NCBI GenBank assembly: GCA_947507155.1
Contig: CANNOC010000002.1
Location: 87,468 to 151,467, forward strand
Source: an uncultured Collinsella sp.
GTDB lineage: Bacteria > Actinomycetota > Coriobacteriia > Coriobacteriales > Coriobacteriaceae
Direction of reading: 5' to 3'
DNA: 64,000 nt
Shown piece after piece: positions 9,686-17,720 of this stretch (its first letter is position 1; each line of letters opens with the position of its first letter). The notes below the pieces were generated by a model that had not been told where the DNA came from, made no database searches, and was given only the letters and a program-made list of their open reading frames with translations. The position numbers were made by a program, and so were the translations under genes.

Positions 9686-10314
9686 TGAGGCTCATCGTTG
9701 TCGACGACGACCGCTTGGTGGTCGATTCGCTCAAGATTATCCTGGGCGCCCAGCCGCAGATCGAAGTGGTGGGCACCGGTGCCAACGGCAACGATGCGGT
9801 TTCGCTCTATGCCGAACACGCGCCCGATATCGCACTGCTCGACATTCAGATGCCGGGGCGTGACGGACTTTCGGCGGCACGCGAGATCCTTGAGCACGAC
9901 CCCGCGGCACGCGTCGTGTTTTTGACGACATTCTCGGATGACGAGTACATTGTGTCGGCGCTCAAGCTGGGCGCCCGCGGCTACCTGATCAAAACCGATG
10001 TCGCCGCCATTCCACCGGCGTTGGAGCAGGTCATGGACGGTAGGCGCGTGCTCGAGGGCAAGGCGATCGAGGACATCGATTTTGACGGAACGGGCGTTGA
10101 GGCGGGCACACTCCGCCGGCCCGCGGCCTTTGTCAGCCTGACCGACCGCGAGTTCGAAGTCGCCGAGCTCATCGCCCGTGGCCTCGACAACAAGGAGATT
10201 GCCGCCACGGCATACATGGGCGAAGGCACCGTGCGCAACCACATCAGCTCAATCCTTGCCAAAATGGGCCTGCGCAACCGCACGCAGATTGCCATCGCCT
10301 ACCTGCGAGGGTAA
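9685..10314 (+). CDS. NarL/LuxR-family response regulator
   Basis: A 209-residue protein with a receiver domain (acidic pocket Asp7-Asp9, phosphoacceptor Asp53 in LLDIQMPG, Thr81/Thr82, Lys103) and a C-terminal LuxR-type helix-turn-helix (about 143-205, with LTDREFEVAELIARGLDNKE). It is translationally coupled to the kinase. Likely targets are the divergent exporter promoter and perhaps its own. Confidence 0.93.
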   Translation: MRLIVVDDDRLVVDSLKIILGAQPQIEVVGTGANGNDAVSLYAEHAPDIALLDIQMPGRDGLSAAREILEHDPAARVVFLTTFSDDEYIVSALKLGARGYLIKTDVAAIPPALEQVMDGRRVLEGKAIEDIDFDGTGVEAGTLRRPAAFVSLTDREFEVAELIARGLDNKEIAATAYMGEGTVRNHISSILAKMGLRNRTQIAIAYLRG

Positions 10315-10375
10315 TTACCCAACGGCCGACCACCCCGGCATAGCAAAATGGCTGCTACCGTTTTAATGCCATTTC

Positions 10376-10527
10376 AAAACTATGCCGGTTTACTACGATG
10401 AATCGCCCACCTTCGACCACGGTAAATTGCGCGCTTGCAAAACCGCAGGTAGAACGCTTGCAATATTTAGAAAAATGCAGTCATGGTCGGGAATGTCGAA
10501 TTCATCGTAGTAAACCGACATAGTTTT
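10376..10527. repeat. Nested palindromic element, subfamily A, copy A1
   Basis: 28-bp outer arms (10376-10403 and 10500-10527, one mismatch) begin AAAACTATGCCGG and end in a CTACGATGAAT segment. Inside are CGCAGGTAGA (10444-10453) and CATGGTCGGG, the core shared with elements A2, A3, B1 and B2. No coding potential is recognised. Confidence 0.85.
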
Positions 10528-10620
10528 GTTCGGGCGGCCCTGCACGGGTGCCTCCGCAAGCCTCGCGGGACCAAAATGATCCGTTTTCTTCCGCCCGCGG
10601 AGATCGGCTGACGGCGCCCG

Positions 10621-10778
10621 CCACGAAATCAGCCCATCCACTACGTTTGACTCAATATTCCCGACCATGCCCGCTTTTCATGAAAAATCGCAGGCGTTCT
10701 ACCTGCGATTTTGTTTTCGCGTTTTTTGGCATGGTTGAGGGTAGCGGCTTAAACGTAGTAGATGGGCCCATTTCGTGG
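10621..10778. repeat. Nested palindromic element, subfamily B, copy B1
   Basis: 28-bp outer arms (10621-10648 and 10751-10778, three mismatches) contain GCCCATC and ACTACGTTT. The centre is a perfect hairpin AAAATCGCAGG / CCTGCGATTTT (10683-10711). It is bounded by direct repeats of a segment with AAAATGATCCGTTTTC (10573-10588 and 10811-10826). It sits between A1 and A2. Confidence 0.85.
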
Positions 10779-10873
10779 CAGACGGGTCACGTGGCAGCCC
10801 TCGCAAGGCCAAAATGATCCGTTTTCCTCCGTCCCCGAGGGATCAGGGGCTGGTACTGATATGGTGTCATTTC

Positions 10874-11025
10874 AAAACTATGCCGGATTACGGGGCTAAA
10901 GTCGGGGCCCTCATCCATACCCGCGTTTTCTGCAAAATGACGGTTCGTCTACCTGCGGTTTTAATTTCGTGGTTTTCGATATGGTCGGAGGTTCGCAATC
11001 CAGCCCCGTAATCCGGCATAGTTTT
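10874..11025. repeat. Nested palindromic element, subfamily A, copy A2
   Basis: Perfect 24-bp outer arms (10874-10897 and 11002-11025) begin AAAACTATGCCGGATTACG. The core has TCTACCTGCG (10948-10957) and ATGGTCGG. Only the outer arms differ from A1 beyond the first 13 bases. Confidence 0.85.
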
Positions 11026-11057
11026 GTTCGCGGCGGTCCAACCGCGCGTTTAAGCGC

Positions 11058-11091
11058 GGGGCCGGTGGGGCATTTTTGCCCCACCGGCCCC
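11058..11091. terminator. Perfect 14-bp hairpin after the ech operon
   Basis: GGGGCCGGTGGGGC and GCCCCACCGGCCCC enclose ATTTTT. It lies 22 bases beyond the last ech gene on the minus strand. There is no long T-run after the stem, so it may be a terminator or an mRNA 3'-end protector. Confidence 0.6.
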
Positions 11092-11112
11092 TATTCCAGC
11101 TCTATTCCAGCG

Positions 11113-11454
11113 CTACTCCGGCTTAGTTTCTACCGTGGGAGTCTTGTTCGCCGCGACTGGAGTGCGGGCGGTGTCCATAGTCAGGCAGTGCTTGGGACAG
11201 CTTTCGATACACTCGCCGCATACCACGCAGGCATACGGATCGATCGACCAGGTACCGCCCTTGCGATCGACCGCAAGCGCGCCCGCCGGACAGCGACGCG
11301 CGCACATGCCGCAGCAAATGCACACGTCCATGTCGTTAACGATGTGCCCGCGCAGGCGCTCGGGCGCCACGAGATTCTCCTGCGGATAGCAAACCGTGAC
11401 CGGCCGCTTGACCATAGAACCCAAGGCCGTCTTGGCAAATGTCAGTAAACTCAT
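11113..11454 (-). CDS. echF: Ech-type hydrogenase ferredoxin subunit (EchF/HycF/NuoI-like)
   Basis: A 113-residue two-cluster ferredoxin with CxxCxxCxxxC motifs at Cys45/48/51/55 and Cys76/79/82/86. In Ech complexes this subunit carries electrons from soluble ferredoxin to the small hydrogenase subunit. The gene is last in the operon, 7 bases after the large-subunit gene, matching echABCDEF order. Its length and two clusters fit EchF/HycF; a free ferredoxin is less likely given the context. Confidence 0.82.
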   Translation of the reverse strand: MSLLTFAKTALGSMVKRPVTVCYPQENLVAPERLRGHIVNDMDVCICCGMCARRCPAGALAVDRKGGTWSIDPYACVVCGECIESCPKHCLTMDTARTPVAANKTPTVETKPE

Positions 11455-11461
11455 GCCGCGC

Positions 11462-12550
11462 CTACCTTTCCGTGCAGCTAATGCAGGGGTCGATGGTCAG
11501 GATAATCATAGGAACGTTGGCAAGGAGCACGCCCTGCAGCGCATGTGTCAGACCCGCCAGGTTTTGCGACGTCGGCGTTCGCACGCGAAAACGGTCCAGA
11601 TTCTTGGTGCCGTTACCGCGCACATAGTAGTACGCCTCGCCGCGCGGCTGCTCAATCACAACCTCGCCGCGCGCGCCGTCGGCCGGCGTGAGCTTGGTGC
11701 GCCCGCCGATACCGTCGTGCGGGATCTTGCCCACAAGCTCCTTGATGATGTCCATGGCCTGCGTGACCTCGGCACAACGCACCTGGCAGCGGGCATAGCA
11801 GTCGCCGTCGGTAGCAACGATGGGCTCAAATGCTGCCAGGCCCGCATAGGCACCGTCGCCAAACATGCGCACGTCGTAATCCACGCCCGAGGCGCGACCG
11901 AACGGGCCGACCATCGACAGATTCAGCGCGTCCTTCTTGCTGATCACGCCCACGCCATGCAGGCGCTCGCCGCAGCTATTGTCGTCCAAAAACGTATGCA
12001 CCAGGGCCTCGTAGTCGGGACGCATGGCATCGAGCGTCTGGACAATACCCGCCAGCTCGGAGTCCTCAATGTCGTGCTTAAGGCCGCCGATTTCGTTGAT
12101 CGACAAAATCACGCGACCACCGCACGTGCTCTCGAAGATCTTGAGAATCTGCTCGCGCAGGGTCCACGACCGATAGAACAGCGCCTCGAAGCCAAAGGCA
12201 TCGGCGAGCAGGCCCAGCCACAGCAGATGCGAGTGGATGCGCGAAAGCTCGTGCAAAATGGTGCGGATATACTGCACGCGACCGGGCACCTCGATGTCGA
12301 GCATACGCTCGCAGGCGCTGGCATAGCCGCAGCTGTGGCCCACGGCGCAGATGCCGCAGATGCGCTCGGCGATGTAGCCAAACTGATGCATATCGCGCTT
12401 TTCGGTGAGCTTCTCGAGTCCGCGGTGCACAAAGCCGATCTGCGGAATTGCCTCAAGAACGCGGTCGTCCTCGATCACCAGGTCCAGATGAAGCGGCTCG
12501 GGCAGCACCGGGTGCTGCGGGCCAAACGGAATAACGGAGCGATGTGCCAT
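11462..12550 (-). CDS. echE: Group 4 [NiFe]-hydrogenase large (catalytic) subunit (EchE-like)
   Basis: A 362-residue NuoD-related subunit that retains both nickel-ligand motifs: RICGICAVGH with Cys65/Cys68, and DPCISCTER at the extreme C terminus with Cys356/Cys359. It should therefore bind the Ni-Fe centre and make or oxidise H2, unlike quinone-reducing NuoD. The reading frame stops directly after the Arg of DPCISCTER, so there is no C-terminal extension for a maturation endopeptidase to remove. It lacks the fused NuoC-like domain of HycE; that domain is the separate gene upstream. Confidence 0.88.
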   Translation of the reverse strand: MAHRSVIPFGPQHPVLPEPLHLDLVIEDDRVLEAIPQIGFVHRGLEKLTEKRDMHQFGYIAERICGICAVGHSCGYASACERMLDIEVPGRVQYIRTILHELSRIHSHLLWLGLLADAFGFEALFYRSWTLREQILKIFESTCGGRVILSINEIGGLKHDIEDSELAGIVQTLDAMRPDYEALVHTFLDDNSCGERLHGVGVISKKDALNLSMVGPFGRASGVDYDVRMFGDGAYAGLAAFEPIVATDGDCYARCQVRCAEVTQAMDIIKELVGKIPHDGIGGRTKLTPADGARGEVVIEQPRGEAYYYVRGNGTKNLDRFRVRTPTSQNLAGLTHALQGVLLANVPMIILTIDPCISCTER

Positions 12551-12555
12551 GGACC

Positions 12556-13254
12556 TTACGCCTCCTTGTTCTGCTTGTCGCGGGCGGCCTTGGTGGCAAG
12601 CGCCGCGCGGACCTTGGCCGCTTTCTCGGGATCCATGGCGGTGAGCTTTGCTTCCAGCTCGGCGGCTTTGAGCGCCGCCTTCGCAGCAGCATCGTCATGC
12701 TGAGCATCGGAGCCGGCAGCCGCAGCGGGCTGAGCGACGGCAGCGTCTGCGGCGCCCTCCCCCGCAGCAGCAGCGGCAGCGGCCTTCTCGGCTGCGGCCT
12801 TGCGCGCCTTGGCCTCGGCGGCGGCACGCACCTTCATGGCTTTCTCGCGCGCGGCCTTCACCTCGGGCGTGATAACGCTCATGGGTTCGGCAGTCGAAAC
12901 CTGGTAGAAAAAGCCCTTGAAGTCGATCTGCATATCGGTGATGGCGAGACCAAACAGGTCATGTGCCTCGTTCTCAAACGGGAACACCGCTGGATAATAC
13001 GAGCTGATGGACGGAATCTCCTGGTACTGGTCGATGCCCTCAACCACCAGGTTCTCGATCGCATAGCTGCCGTCCTGCGCAATTTGCTCCTGAGCAGCAC
13101 GAACGTTGATAAACGTATAGACCAGGCGATACGATCCGTCGTCCACACAGCGCTCGGCATGCATTTGCACAAAGCGCGCGCCGACGCCCTTGAGCGCCTG
13201 CACATGCGGCAACAGCTCATCGATCCCAACGGTGGTATAGATAGCCTTTTGCAT
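12556..13254 (-). CDS. echD: NuoC-like hydrogenase subunit (EchD-like) with Ala/Lys-rich tail
   Basis: A 232-residue protein. Residues 1 to about 125 resemble the 30-kDa NuoC/HycE-N domain (the YYPAVFPFENEAHDLFGL stretch is typical). Residues about 130-232 are Ala/Lys/Glu-rich and probably a long helical or coiled tail not found in ordinary NuoC. The ATG overlaps the upstream stop codon by one base (TAATG), and the large-subunit gene follows after 5 bases. It connects the small and large hydrogenase subunits structurally. Confidence 0.82.
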   Translation of the reverse strand: MQKAIYTTVGIDELLPHVQALKGVGARFVQMHAERCVDDGSYRLVYTFINVRAAQEQIAQDGSYAIENLVVEGIDQYQEIPSISSYYPAVFPFENEAHDLFGLAITDMQIDFKGFFYQVSTAEPMSVITPEVKAAREKAMKVRAAAEAKARKAAAEKAAAAAAAGEGAADAAVAQPAAAAGSDAQHDDAAAKAALKAAELEAKLTAMDPEKAAKVRAALATKAARDKQNKEA

Positions 13255-13856
13255 TACTCGGCCTCCTTTGCAGCGGCGGGCGCGGCAGGCTTCCCGGCGG
13301 GCGCGCCGTCAGCCGTGCCTGCGTCGACACCGGCCCCGGCCCCCGCAGCAGCCACAAACCCGTCCTCGCCCAGCTCAACGCCACCGTCCCAGGTGGCGGC
13401 ACCGCCCACGGTGAGCGGATCGCCACCGGCGCGCATCACGGTCTCCTTCTGGTCCAGGATGCCGCACGCCTCTACAATGGCATCGATCACGGTCTCGGGG
13501 CGAATGGCGCACCCGGGCGCGTACACGTCCACGGGAATCGCGCGGTCCACGCCGCCGATCACGTTGTAGGCATCGCGGAACACGCCACCCGAACACGCGC
13601 AGATACCGCAGGCCACCACACACTTGGGCTCGAGCATCTGGTTGTAGATCTGGCGCACGACGGGCAGGTTCTGGGCATTGACCGACCCCGTCACCAAAAA
13701 GATATCCGCATGCTTGGGGTTGCCGGTGTTGACCACGCCAAAGCGCTCCGCATCGAACAGCGGCGTGAGCGAGGCCAGCACCTCGATATCGCATCCGTTG
13801 CAGCTCGAGCCGTCGTAATGAATAACCCACGGCGAGCGCGACATTTTATGATCCAT
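13254..13856 (-). CDS. echC: [NiFe]-hydrogenase small subunit, NuoB/EchC-like
   Basis: A 200-residue NuoB-family protein carrying the proximal [4Fe-4S] cluster: SSCNGCDIEV (Cys19/Cys22), VACGICACSGG (Cys83/86/88) and YAPGCAIRPE (Cys116). It passes electrons from EchF to the Ni-Fe site. Residues about 150-200 form an Ala/Gly/Pro-rich tail, a low-complexity addition like the one on the next subunit. The ATG at 13856 lies 12 bases after the fused membrane-subunit gene, with GGAGG upstream. Confidence 0.87.
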   Translation of the reverse strand: MDHKMSRSPWVIHYDGSSCNGCDIEVLASLTPLFDAERFGVVNTGNPKHADIFLVTGSVNAQNLPVVRQIYNQMLEPKCVVACGICACSGGVFRDAYNVIGGVDRAIPVDVYAPGCAIRPETVIDAIVEACGILDQKETVMRAGGDPLTVGGAATWDGGVELGEDGFVAAAGAGAGVDAGTADGAPAGKPAAPAAAKEAE

Positions 13857-13868
13857 GGATGCCGCCTC

Positions 13869-16751
13869 CTAAATAAACACGTCGACGAGGATGGGCATAA
13901 GGTTGAGCAGGCCAAACACCAGCGCCACGCCCCATCCGAGCCTAAAGCAGCTGCGCCAGGTGCTGCGTGCGAAGGTGTTGTCGATCAGCACCTCGACAAA
14001 GTACGTCGCGGCCATCACGACCAGGGCTACGACCCAGCTCACCGGGTTGTCCCAAACAAAGAACATGCCCACCCACATCAAAAACAGCACGGTCTCGCAC
14101 CAGTGCATAAGGGTCATCTTGGCCAGCGTGCCGCCGCTCATCTCGGTGGCGACGCCCTGGACGATCTCCTGATGCGCGTGATGCGAGTACGAAAGATCGA
14201 ACGGCGACTTGCGCAGCTTGATGGTAAGTACCGCGAGCAGCGCGAGGAAAATGGGCGCGCTGTACACGATGATAGGGGCCGACTGCCCCGTCACGGCGAT
14301 GGAATCGAAGCTGTCGGTGGCAAGGTACAGGCCCACGCTCATCAGCAGAACGGCGGGCTCGTAACTCATGACCTGCAGCAACTCACGATCGGCGCCGACC
14401 TGGGCAAACGGGCTTTGCGTCGAGGCGGACGCCAGCACCACAAAGATCGCGGCGAGCGTCACCATAAAGGCGCACAGCAGCGTGTTGGAGCCCGACACAA
14501 AGATGCCGCCGCCCACCACGGTAAAGATGAGCGCGCATGCCATATAGGTATCGTCCATGGTATTTACGCTGGCAGGGGCCTTGCGCAGCAGCTTGGCAAC
14601 ATCGTAGAAGGGCTGCAGCAGGCGCGGGCCCACGCGGCCCTGCATGCGAGCCGAAAGCTTACAGTCAAGACCGTCGATCAGGCCGCCCACAAGCGGCGCC
14701 AGCAAGGCAAACGCCACGGTGCCAATAAAGATGCCCACGACGCCCGAACCTTCAAAATACTTGCCGCGCAGCACCGAGGGCGCACTCATGGCAAGCCGCT
14801 CGGGCCCAATCCACGCGCAACACAGCAGCGCAAACAAGATAATGCTGCAGCACACGACGCTACCCACGGGGCCAATACGCTTCTCGCCAAGGGCGTCCTC
14901 CGAGTACCAATTGCGCTTTTCGGCCTTCACCTCATGTCCCATCGAGCCGCGGAAATGGCGATATTTGTCGGTTCCCACACCCGAAAGATATACGTTGACG
15001 TGCGGTTTGTTGCTCACGCGGAACGACGTCAGCAGCACCACGGCGATAAACGCCACGATAACGACCATCAGATACATGGCGTCCTTGCCGATAACGTACG
15101 GCACGCGGCCAAACACCATGGCCAAGTAAGGCGACACCAGACCGCTCGAGATAACCGGGAACGCCACGCAGCACAGAATCAGCAGCGCGGCGATGGTGTT
15201 GAGCGCCATCCATTCGGTCTTATGGACATTGACCTCAACGTTTTGAGCCGTGGGATCGACGCCCGAAAGCTTGGCAAGCCACTTGCCCCAGAAGTAAAAC
15301 GTCGCGGCCGAGCCAAAGGCAAGCACCATGATCATGAGCACGTTGCCGGTCTGCGCAAACGCCACCAGGGCGCCCCACTTGGACACGAGCATGCCAAACG
15401 GCGCCACAAACATGCCCATGATGCCCAGCATCATCAGACGCGTCAGGTGCGGCATGCGGCTGAACATACCGTCCATGTCCTCGATATTGCGGCTGCCGAT
15501 ATGATGCTCGGCCGTGCCCACGCACAGGAACAGCAGCGACTTGGCCACCGTGTGGAACAGGATCAGGAAGATGGCCGCCCACACGGCCTCGGGCGCGCCG
15601 ACACCCAAGCAGGCACTGATGAGGCCCAAGTTGGAAATGGTGGAGTACGCGAGCACGCGCTTGGCGTTGCTCTGCGAGATGGCCATGAGGGCGGCGAGCA
15701 AAAACGTGATGGCACCCACGCTCGTGACCATAAAGCCGGTCACGGGATAGATGGCATAGAGCGGGCTCAGCTTGACCATCAGGAACACGCCGGCTTTGAC
15801 CATGGTGGACGAGTGCAGCAGGGCGCTCGTGGGCGTGGGGGCAACCATGGCGCCAAGCAGCCAAGTGTGGAACGGCATCTGTGCGGCCTTGGTGAGTGCG
15901 GCGAGCGACAGCAGAATGACCGGCATCACCAGCAGCGCGGATTGCGCGGTTCCGGCGCCGGAAAGCTCGATCATACCCGAGATGGTCAGCGGCATACCGT
16001 TAACGTGCAGGTACATGAGGCCGGCCAAAAACGCGATGCCGCCCAGCATGTTGAGGATGATCTGGGTGAAGGCGTTCTTGATGGCCTCGGGCGTGCGCGT
16101 ATAGCCAATCATAAGGAACGAGCACACGGTGGTGATTTCCCAGCCGCAGAACAGCCACTCAAGGTTGTCGCTCGTCACGATGACGAACATAGCCGAGAGG
16201 AACAGGAACATAAGCGCCAGGAACTGAGGGCGTCGGTCGGGCGCGGTCTGCCCGCGCAGCGCGGCCTCGTGCTCGTCGTGGGCCTGGAAGTCCTTCATGT
16301 AGCCCAGGGCATACACGCAGATTAGGCTGCCGACAATGCCGACGGCGAGGACCATGATCACGCTCATATAGTCCAGGTAGAGCGGCGTTGCGGTGACGGC
16401 TTCGGCCGCGGGCAGCGTCATGGCTGCAAAGGCGAGCGAGCCCACCAGCTGGACTATGCCGAGCACCGTGGTGAGCGCGTTCCTATATTTGAACGCGTTG
16501 TACAGGATGACGACGCACAGGATGACATCGATGGCGGAGCTGACGATCGAGAGCACATGCGAGGTGCCGGGGGCAACCTCAAAGCTCTGCGGGCCCGCGC
16601 CAAAAAACATGACGGCGACTACAGCTGTCACCGCCATAATGATGCCGGAACCTATGAGCCCCACCGCATCGCGGGCGCGGTCACCGTGCGCGAGCAGCAT
16701 GCCCAGCGCCGGTACCAGCGGAAACAGGGTAAGGAAATACAGTAGCGTCAT
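13869..16751 (-). CDS. Fused EchA (NuoL/antiporter-like) plus EchB (NuoH-like) membrane subunit
   Basis: A 960-residue membrane protein. Residues 1 to about 640 are an antiporter-like subunit with conserved Glu in the GWEITTVCSFLMIGY helix and Lys/His in TKAAQMPFHTWLLGAM and TSALLHSSTMVKAG. Residues about 665-960 are a complete NuoH/HycD-like subunit, with GLDCKLSARMQGRVGP near 695, DRELLQVMSYEP near 790 and RKSPFDLSYSHHAHQE near 850. In known Ech and formate-hydrogenlyase clusters these are separate genes. The frame is open throughout with membrane segments on both sides of the junction, so this is a real fusion. It is first in the operon; the ATG follows GGGGGAG. Confidence 0.88.
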   Translation of the reverse strand: MTLLYFLTLFPLVPALGMLLAHGDRARDAVGLIGSGIIMAVTAVVAVMFFGAGPQSFEVAPGTSHVLSIVSSAIDVILCVVILYNAFKYRNALTTVLGIVQLVGSLAFAAMTLPAAEAVTATPLYLDYMSVIMVLAVGIVGSLICVYALGYMKDFQAHDEHEAALRGQTAPDRRPQFLALMFLFLSAMFVIVTSDNLEWLFCGWEITTVCSFLMIGYTRTPEAIKNAFTQIILNMLGGIAFLAGLMYLHVNGMPLTISGMIELSGAGTAQSALLVMPVILLSLAALTKAAQMPFHTWLLGAMVAPTPTSALLHSSTMVKAGVFLMVKLSPLYAIYPVTGFMVTSVGAITFLLAALMAISQSNAKRVLAYSTISNLGLISACLGVGAPEAVWAAIFLILFHTVAKSLLFLCVGTAEHHIGSRNIEDMDGMFSRMPHLTRLMMLGIMGMFVAPFGMLVSKWGALVAFAQTGNVLMIMVLAFGSAATFYFWGKWLAKLSGVDPTAQNVEVNVHKTEWMALNTIAALLILCCVAFPVISSGLVSPYLAMVFGRVPYVIGKDAMYLMVVIVAFIAVVLLTSFRVSNKPHVNVYLSGVGTDKYRHFRGSMGHEVKAEKRNWYSEDALGEKRIGPVGSVVCCSIILFALLCCAWIGPERLAMSAPSVLRGKYFEGSGVVGIFIGTVAFALLAPLVGGLIDGLDCKLSARMQGRVGPRLLQPFYDVAKLLRKAPASVNTMDDTYMACALIFTVVGGGIFVSGSNTLLCAFMVTLAAIFVVLASASTQSPFAQVGADRELLQVMSYEPAVLLMSVGLYLATDSFDSIAVTGQSAPIIVYSAPIFLALLAVLTIKLRKSPFDLSYSHHAHQEIVQGVATEMSGGTLAKMTLMHWCETVLFLMWVGMFFVWDNPVSWVVALVVMAATYFVEVLIDNTFARSTWRSCFRLGWGVALVFGLLNLMPILVDVFI

Positions 16752-16895
16752 ACCATCACTCCCCCATGCAAAAACGCTGCAATTGTTTAACGTTATAGCT
16801 CAATTGAGGAGTAGCGGCGGCGGGTTTTCGGTCAACTGGGGAGTTTTGTACGTGCGGGGTAAGGAGTCTGTCCGCATTGGAGCAGAGGGGCGGCA
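16752..16895 (-). promoter_or_regulatory. Upstream region of the ech operon
   Basis: TATAAC (16797-16792 on the minus strand) is a possible -10, with an ATG leader of about 40 bases and GGGGGAG as ribosome binding site. Two CAATTG-containing half palindromes (16780-16785 and 16802-16807) flank it. No convincing -35 is seen. Confidence 0.3.
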
Positions 16896-16920
16896 AGAAA
16901 AATGCGCCCCTGTGGGCGCA
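16896..16920 (-). terminator. Rho-independent terminator of the HTH gene
   Basis: On the minus strand TGCGCCC-ACAG-GGGCGCA is followed by TTTTTCTT. It lies directly after the HTH gene stop. Confidence 0.85.
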
Positions 16921-16932
16921 CCATCCCGTTCG

Positions 16933-17328
16933 CTATTCCGCCTTTTTAACGCGCGGCTTGCGGCCGCGCGGCTTATCGACCAGCGCGGACTCACCGCTCT
17001 CGCGATACTGGCGGCACCAAGCCTTGACTGAAGACTCGCTGGGAATCCCGTGCTTGATCATAGCCTCGCGAACCGTCAGGCCGTTTTCCAAACGGTCCTT
17101 AACCACGGCGAGCTTTACGTCGTACGAATAGGTGTGATGACGAGCGCCCGCATTGAGCACGGCGTCGGCACCGCCCACGGCATATGCGCGGGCCCACTGA
17201 CGAGCCGTGGCCTGGGGAATGCCAAGCTTTGCGGCGAGGGCGCGGTGACCGACCCCCTCTTGGAGGATCTCGACGGCGCGCTGCCTAACCTCGGGCGCAT
17301 GCGTGCGAGTCCTAGTTGCTTCCGACAT
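16933..17328 (-). CDS. Small double helix-turn-helix protein (transposase-like DNA-binding domain)
   Basis: A 131-residue basic protein with two helix-turn-helix segments: about 15-50 (RQRAVEILQEGVGHRALAAK, then an IPQATARQWARAY recognition helix) and about 75-115 (VKDRLENGLTVREAMIKHGI, then SVKAWCRQYRE). It ends in a basic tail RGRKPRVKK. Such modules occur in the N-terminal half of IS3/IS630 transposases and in stand-alone regulators. No catalytic DDE domain follows and no terminal inverted repeats are seen, so it is a solitary regulator or a transposase relic. The ATG at 17328 is preferred; a GTG three codons upstream (17337) is possible. Confidence 0.65.
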   Translation of the reverse strand: MSEATRTRTHAPEVRQRAVEILQEGVGHRALAAKLGIPQATARQWARAYAVGGADAVLNAGARHHTYSYDVKLAVVKDRLENGLTVREAMIKHGIPSESSVKAWCRQYRESGESALVDKPRGRKPRVKKAE

Positions 17329-17337
17329 ACCTGCCAC

Positions 17338-17609
17338 TTCTTAGCCTTAACCGTTAATCTGCTTTCTTACGTGCTTGTTAGATAGTAGCATTTTGCTGTT
17401 CCCGCGTAACAGTTAATTGAAAATCGTAACGGCGGCATCTGGGTATTTGCCATTCGTTTGCAACAGTTCTTTAGGTTTTATTTACGCAGCTAGTTGGCTC
17501 GCGACTCATTGACAGTGTTTTACCAACCAAATTGGTATCTTTTTGTTTGGCTGGTATGGTTTGTGCAATTATTAACCCCTTGTCAGTCCGCAGTTAACAT
17601 GTCAGATTT
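17338..17609. promoter_or_regulatory. AT-rich intergenic region with inverted repeats upstream of the HTH gene
   Basis: This stretch is much more AT-rich than its neighbours. It holds three AAC-GTTAA-like sites (17348-17356, 17407-17417, 17589-17598) and an inverted repeat ACCAACCAAA / TTTGGCTGGT (17522-17555, one mismatch). TTGACA at 17509-17514 could be a plus-strand -35, but no plus-strand gene follows. No coding region is supported. The sites could be operators for the HTH protein. Confidence 0.4.
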
Positions 17610-17692
17610 CCACTTACTTTCCAACTTTCCACTTAACTTTCCAGCTTTCCACCTTGGGTGGTAAGTTAAGCGGAAAGTTGGAAAGAAGTTGG
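17610..17692. repeat. Palindromic repeat flanking the AlbA_2 gene, 3' copy
   Basis: Repeated TTTCCA(A/C)(C/G)TTTCC words run up to the centre CCACCTTGGGTGG and return as GGTAAGTTAAGCGGAAAGTT. The same arrangement occurs in the same orientation at 19201-19299. It lies 28 bases past the AlbA_2 stop. Confidence 0.75.
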
Positions 17693-17720
17693 GAGACCGA
17701 AGCATGGGCGACGGACAGCC

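Noticed and set aside
10393..10668. Small protein gene in the palindrome cluster
   Set aside because: The frame runs across the arms of elements A1 and B1, has no ribosome binding site and no conserved-looking sequence.
13710..16325. Long plus-strand reading frame opposite the hydrogenase membrane gene
   Set aside because: Its composition (His, Arg, Gly rich) is that of an antisense shadow; the minus strand encodes the clear EchAB fusion.
16933..17328. Active insertion sequence
   Set aside because: Only DNA-binding helices are present, with no DDE domain, no terminal inverted repeats and no target duplication.
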